From the NCBI GenBank assembly GCA_016182905.1, contig JACPFR010000044.1:1-58999 (forward strand): DNA of 58,999 nucleotides. Reading direction: 5' to 3'. This DNA is from Elusimicrobiota bacterium. GTDB taxonomy: Bacteria > Elusimicrobiota > Elusimicrobia > UBA1565 > UBA9628. Position 1 is the stretch's first letter. Every line of letters starts with the position of its first letter. The position numbers were made by a program, and so were the translations under genes. This document shows, one piece after another, positions 56,866 to 58,999 of the stretch. The notes beneath the pieces are model-generated. The model had not been told where the DNA came from and did not search any database. It worked only from the letters and a program-made list of their open reading frames with translations.

Positions 56866-58212
56866 TCAGGCTCCGCCGGCCGGGACTCCCTTGATCTTCG
56901 CCATCACAGCTTCGACCGTCGCCGGGATGAGCTTCTGTACCGCCTCGACCGCGGGCGTGAGCGGCGTGACGTCCTGCTGCTTCCCCTCGTAGATGCGTCC
57001 GGGACGCCGAGCGAAGATTTCAAGGACGCGGTTGCACAAGGCCTGCAAGGCCTCGGGGTTAGACGCCAGTTCGCGCTTGTAGCCCTCGAAGGACGTCGAA
57101 ACCGCTTCCTTGTTCGCGTACTCCTCTTCCATCTGGACGGCCATCATGTACTGGCGCCCGGCGACGATGGCGAGCCAGATCGGCGGCACGATCCACGGCA
57201 GGCGTTGAACGAAGTGCCGCCTGATCGCATCCCACTCCTGGAGTCCCGACAAGCCGCCGTCGAAGTAGGCGATGATCAGCAGGGATCCGATGCACGCGAA
57301 GAGGACCTTCATCCACCACTTCCGGGCCTCTTCGTGACGCTTGCGCAGTGTGGAGAATGAAGAGGCCAAGCCGGCGCTCGTGGCGCCGGGCAGGAGCCCC
57401 TCGATCTTGTCCTTCATGGCAGCGAATTCGGACTGGAGCGCCGCCAAATTGCCCTCGTACTCCTCGACCTTCTTCTCCAGAGTGAGGCTTTTCTCTGTGA
57501 GATCGCTGACCATCTCGGCCTTCGCCTTGGCGTTTTTCTCCAGGGTCTCGATGGCGGTGAGCGCAGTCTTCGAGCGCTCCTGTAACTCGTTGCAGGTCGT
57601 CGTAGCCTTTTGCATCGCCGCTACGTGCGCCGTGGAGGTTTCCTTGGCGGCAGAAATCTGCGCGAGATCGGCGGTAATCGCCTTGGTTCCCTCACGCACG
57701 GACAGAGCGAGATCCTCGATGCTCTTCTTGGTCTCGGAGATGTTGGCCTGAACAGCTGCGGCCTTGCCGGACGTCTCGGTCACGGATTTGGCGGCCTCGT
57801 CGGCGGTCTTTCGAGCGCTCGCAATCGCCGTCGCGTCGGCTTCGCTCGTCGAGCGGAGATTGGCGAAGCTCTGGACGATGGTCTCGATCTCCGCCCGCTT
57901 CTTGGCGATGACCGCCGTGTCGCTCTCCATGGAGCCCTTCAGCTTCGCAGCCGCACCCGAGTGTTCCTCCACAAGGCCCTTCGCGTGGCTCGCTCGCAAC
58001 GCTTCGTTATCCGCCTTCATCTGCGCTTCGCCCGCCTTGGCCAACAGCTCGATCAGCCTGCCATCGGCATCCACGGCCTTCTTGTTGGTGCCCTCGATGA
58101 CCTTCAAGTACTCCTTGGCGCGCTTGACGGTCTGCTCCAACTGCTCGAGAGCGGACTTATGATCTTCGTTCTGCGGGGCGGGCGAGATGGGGGCGGAATC
58201 GTTTTCGGCCAT
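56866..58212 (-). CDS. Long coiled-coil protein with C-terminal membrane helices
   Basis: About 448 residues from ATG 58210-58212 (a GTG at 58260 is the alternative). Residues ~20-270 are heptad-like with many Ala, Lys and Glu (ALEQLEQTVKRAKEYLKVIE, ETSGKAAAVQANISETKKSI), similar to the signalling stalk of chemoreceptors or SMC-like arms. Two helices follow (VLFACIGSLLIIAYFDG; WIVPPIWLAIVAGRQYMM), then a cytosolic tail. Divergent from the ATPase gene at 58418, suggesting a two- or three-component membrane complex, perhaps a defence system. Confidence 0.7.
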   Translation of the reverse strand: MAENDSAPISPAPQNEDHKSALEQLEQTVKRAKEYLKVIEGTNKKAVDADGRLIELLAKAGEAQMKADNEALRASHAKGLVEEHSGAAAKLKGSMESDTAVIAKKRAEIETIVQSFANLRSTSEADATAIASARKTADEAAKSVTETSGKAAAVQANISETKKSIEDLALSVREGTKAITADLAQISAAKETSTAHVAAMQKATTTCNELQERSKTALTAIETLEKNAKAKAEMVSDLTEKSLTLEKKVEEYEGNLAALQSEFAAMKDKIEGLLPGATSAGLASSFSTLRKRHEEARKWWMKVLFACIGSLLIIAYFDGGLSGLQEWDAIRRHFVQRLPWIVPPIWLAIVAGRQYMMAVQMEEEYANKEAVSTSFEGYKRELASNPEALQALCNRVLEIFARRPGRIYEGKQQDVTPLTPAVEAVQKLIPATVEAVMAKIKGVPAGGA

Positions 58213-58417
58213 AATAGGTGTGAATCCTCCGTACTGCTTTCCAGCGAAAATTTCCGGCACGGCAGGCGAAGACGGTGGCGGCGGGGAGCTTCAGGTGGGC
58301 TCGGCTTCCGGCAACATTCTCCGTCGACGACAGTAAGTATTGTAGCACGCCCCACATGTTCACGTCGATGTCAGATTCTCGATATAAAATTGGCGGGTAT
58401 GCTAGACTTAGGTTCCT

Positions 58418-58999
58418 GTGGCCACTAGCCAACCCTTGCCGTTCACCTTCAGCGATCGCTTCCTGGAGGATCACGCCGGGCAAATCATTGTCGACCCCCT
58501 GGTCGCGATCATCGAATTGATCGCGAACGCATATGATGCCGGCGCCAGCAACGTTAAGATCACGTGGCCTGTTTCATCCCCTGGGCGACTAGTGATCGAA
58601 GACGATGGCACGGGGATGTCCAGGGAGGAGTTCGAGTCGAGGTGGCGAGAACTCTGCTACAACCGCCTCGAAGCGCAGGGTCCAGATGTCCAGTACCCTC
58701 CGGGCAGGGGCGGCAAAAAGCGGCAGGCCTTCGGCCGGAACGGCAAGGGCCGGCATGCCGGATTCTGCTTCGCCGATTCGTACATCGTGGAGTCTCAGAA
58801 GGACGGAGACTCCTTCCGGGCGCAGGTTTCGCGGCAGGCCGACGCTCCCTTCGTCTGTGAGGTTCAGAAGGTCGGCAAGGCCCGGGGCCACGGCACGGTT
58901 ATTTCTGCTGAAGCCAACAAAAACATCCTGCCGGTAGCCACTGTCATCCAGACCGTTGGCTCCAAGTTCGCTGTAGACCCGAGCTTCCAAATTCAGGTG
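58418..58999 (+). CDS. GHKL (Hsp90/MORC-like) ATPase, N-terminal part
   Basis: From GTG 58418 the frame is open to the right edge (194 codons). Bergerat-fold motifs: N box EliaNayDaGA (Glu33, Asn37, Asp40), G1 DDGTGM (residues 62-67) and G2 FGRNGKGRHAGF (about 105-116), which bind Mg-ATP. This set is typical of Hsp90/MORC/MutL-type ATPases used in DNA mismatch repair and several phage-defence systems. No histidine-kinase H box is visible. It is divergently oriented from the coiled-coil membrane gene, sharing a 205-base gap. The C-terminal output domain is outside the window. Confidence 0.85.
   Translation, partial: MATSQPLPFTFSDRFLEDHAGQIIVDPLVAIIELIANAYDAGASNVKITWPVSSPGRLVIEDDGTGMSREEFESRWRELCYNRLEAQGPDVQYPPGRGGKKRQAFGRNGKGRHAGFCFADSYIVESQKDGDSFRAQVSRQADAPFVCEVQKVGKARGHGTVISAEANKNILPVATVIQTVGSKFAVDPSFQIQV

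Noticed and set aside
1-58999. CRISPR array
   Set aside because: No set of short, regularly spaced direct repeats with unique spacers was seen; the repeats in the giant gene are coding modules of unequal length.

Overview
The window is very G+C-rich bacterial DNA. Several things point to the phylum Elusimicrobiota or a near relative: a PorV-like outer-membrane protein coupled to a giant secreted protein with a FlgD-like C-terminal tail, secreted FecR-domain proteins paired with beta-barrels, an rpsU-dnaG-rpoD operon, and dense GTG/TTG starts. This assignment is an inference from gene content, not from a marker-gene tree.

Layout. 1-3190 (minus): a FecR-domain protein, a beta-barrel and a repeat-rich secreted protein that runs off the left edge, all overlapping by 1-4 bases. 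3280-9624: small membrane and secreted proteins, plus two patches of clearly lower G+C (two GNAT acetyltransferases; an HNH endonuclease and a membrane protein). Each patch starts just downstream of a copy of a 125-base direct repeat, and one attC-like hairpin sits between the HNH gene and its neighbour. 8734-30962 (minus): a 22-kb operon with a second FecR protein, a second barrel, a 5,817-residue secreted protein, a PorV-like protein and a cytosolic beta-rich protein. 31056-32129 (plus): a membrane-channel-like protein and a CheY-like receiver. 32139-36630 (minus): HIT protein, rpsU, dnaG, rpoD and a small membrane protein. 36767-43614 (minus): rsmE with a membrane protein, the hrcA-grpE-dnaK-dnaJ heat-shock operon behind a CIRCE-type operator, and clpP. 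43801-52042: an acyl-CoA dehydrogenase, a methyltransferase/SIS pair, a candidate 6S-like RNA, a MarR regulator with a cysteine-paired small protein, a 33-residue membrane protein and an FAD oxidoreductase/PQ-loop fusion. 52077-55641 (minus): an envelope operon (transglycosylase-like, Asp-box propeller, beta-helix). From 55800 to the right edge: a tRNA-Phe remnant followed by an accessory region with a Bergerat-fold ATPase facing a coiled-coil membrane protein.

How it fits together. The repeated FecR-barrel-giant-protein module is the most striking theme. The tight coupling of the giant protein to a PorV homologue suggests a dedicated surface-display locus. A second theme is promoter architecture: several first genes have a -10 hexamer only 6-7 bases before the start codon, which predicts leaderless mRNAs, while genes inside operons use overlapping starts or Shine-Dalgarno sites. 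G+C-rich third codon positions create very long spurious frames on both strands; these were discarded.
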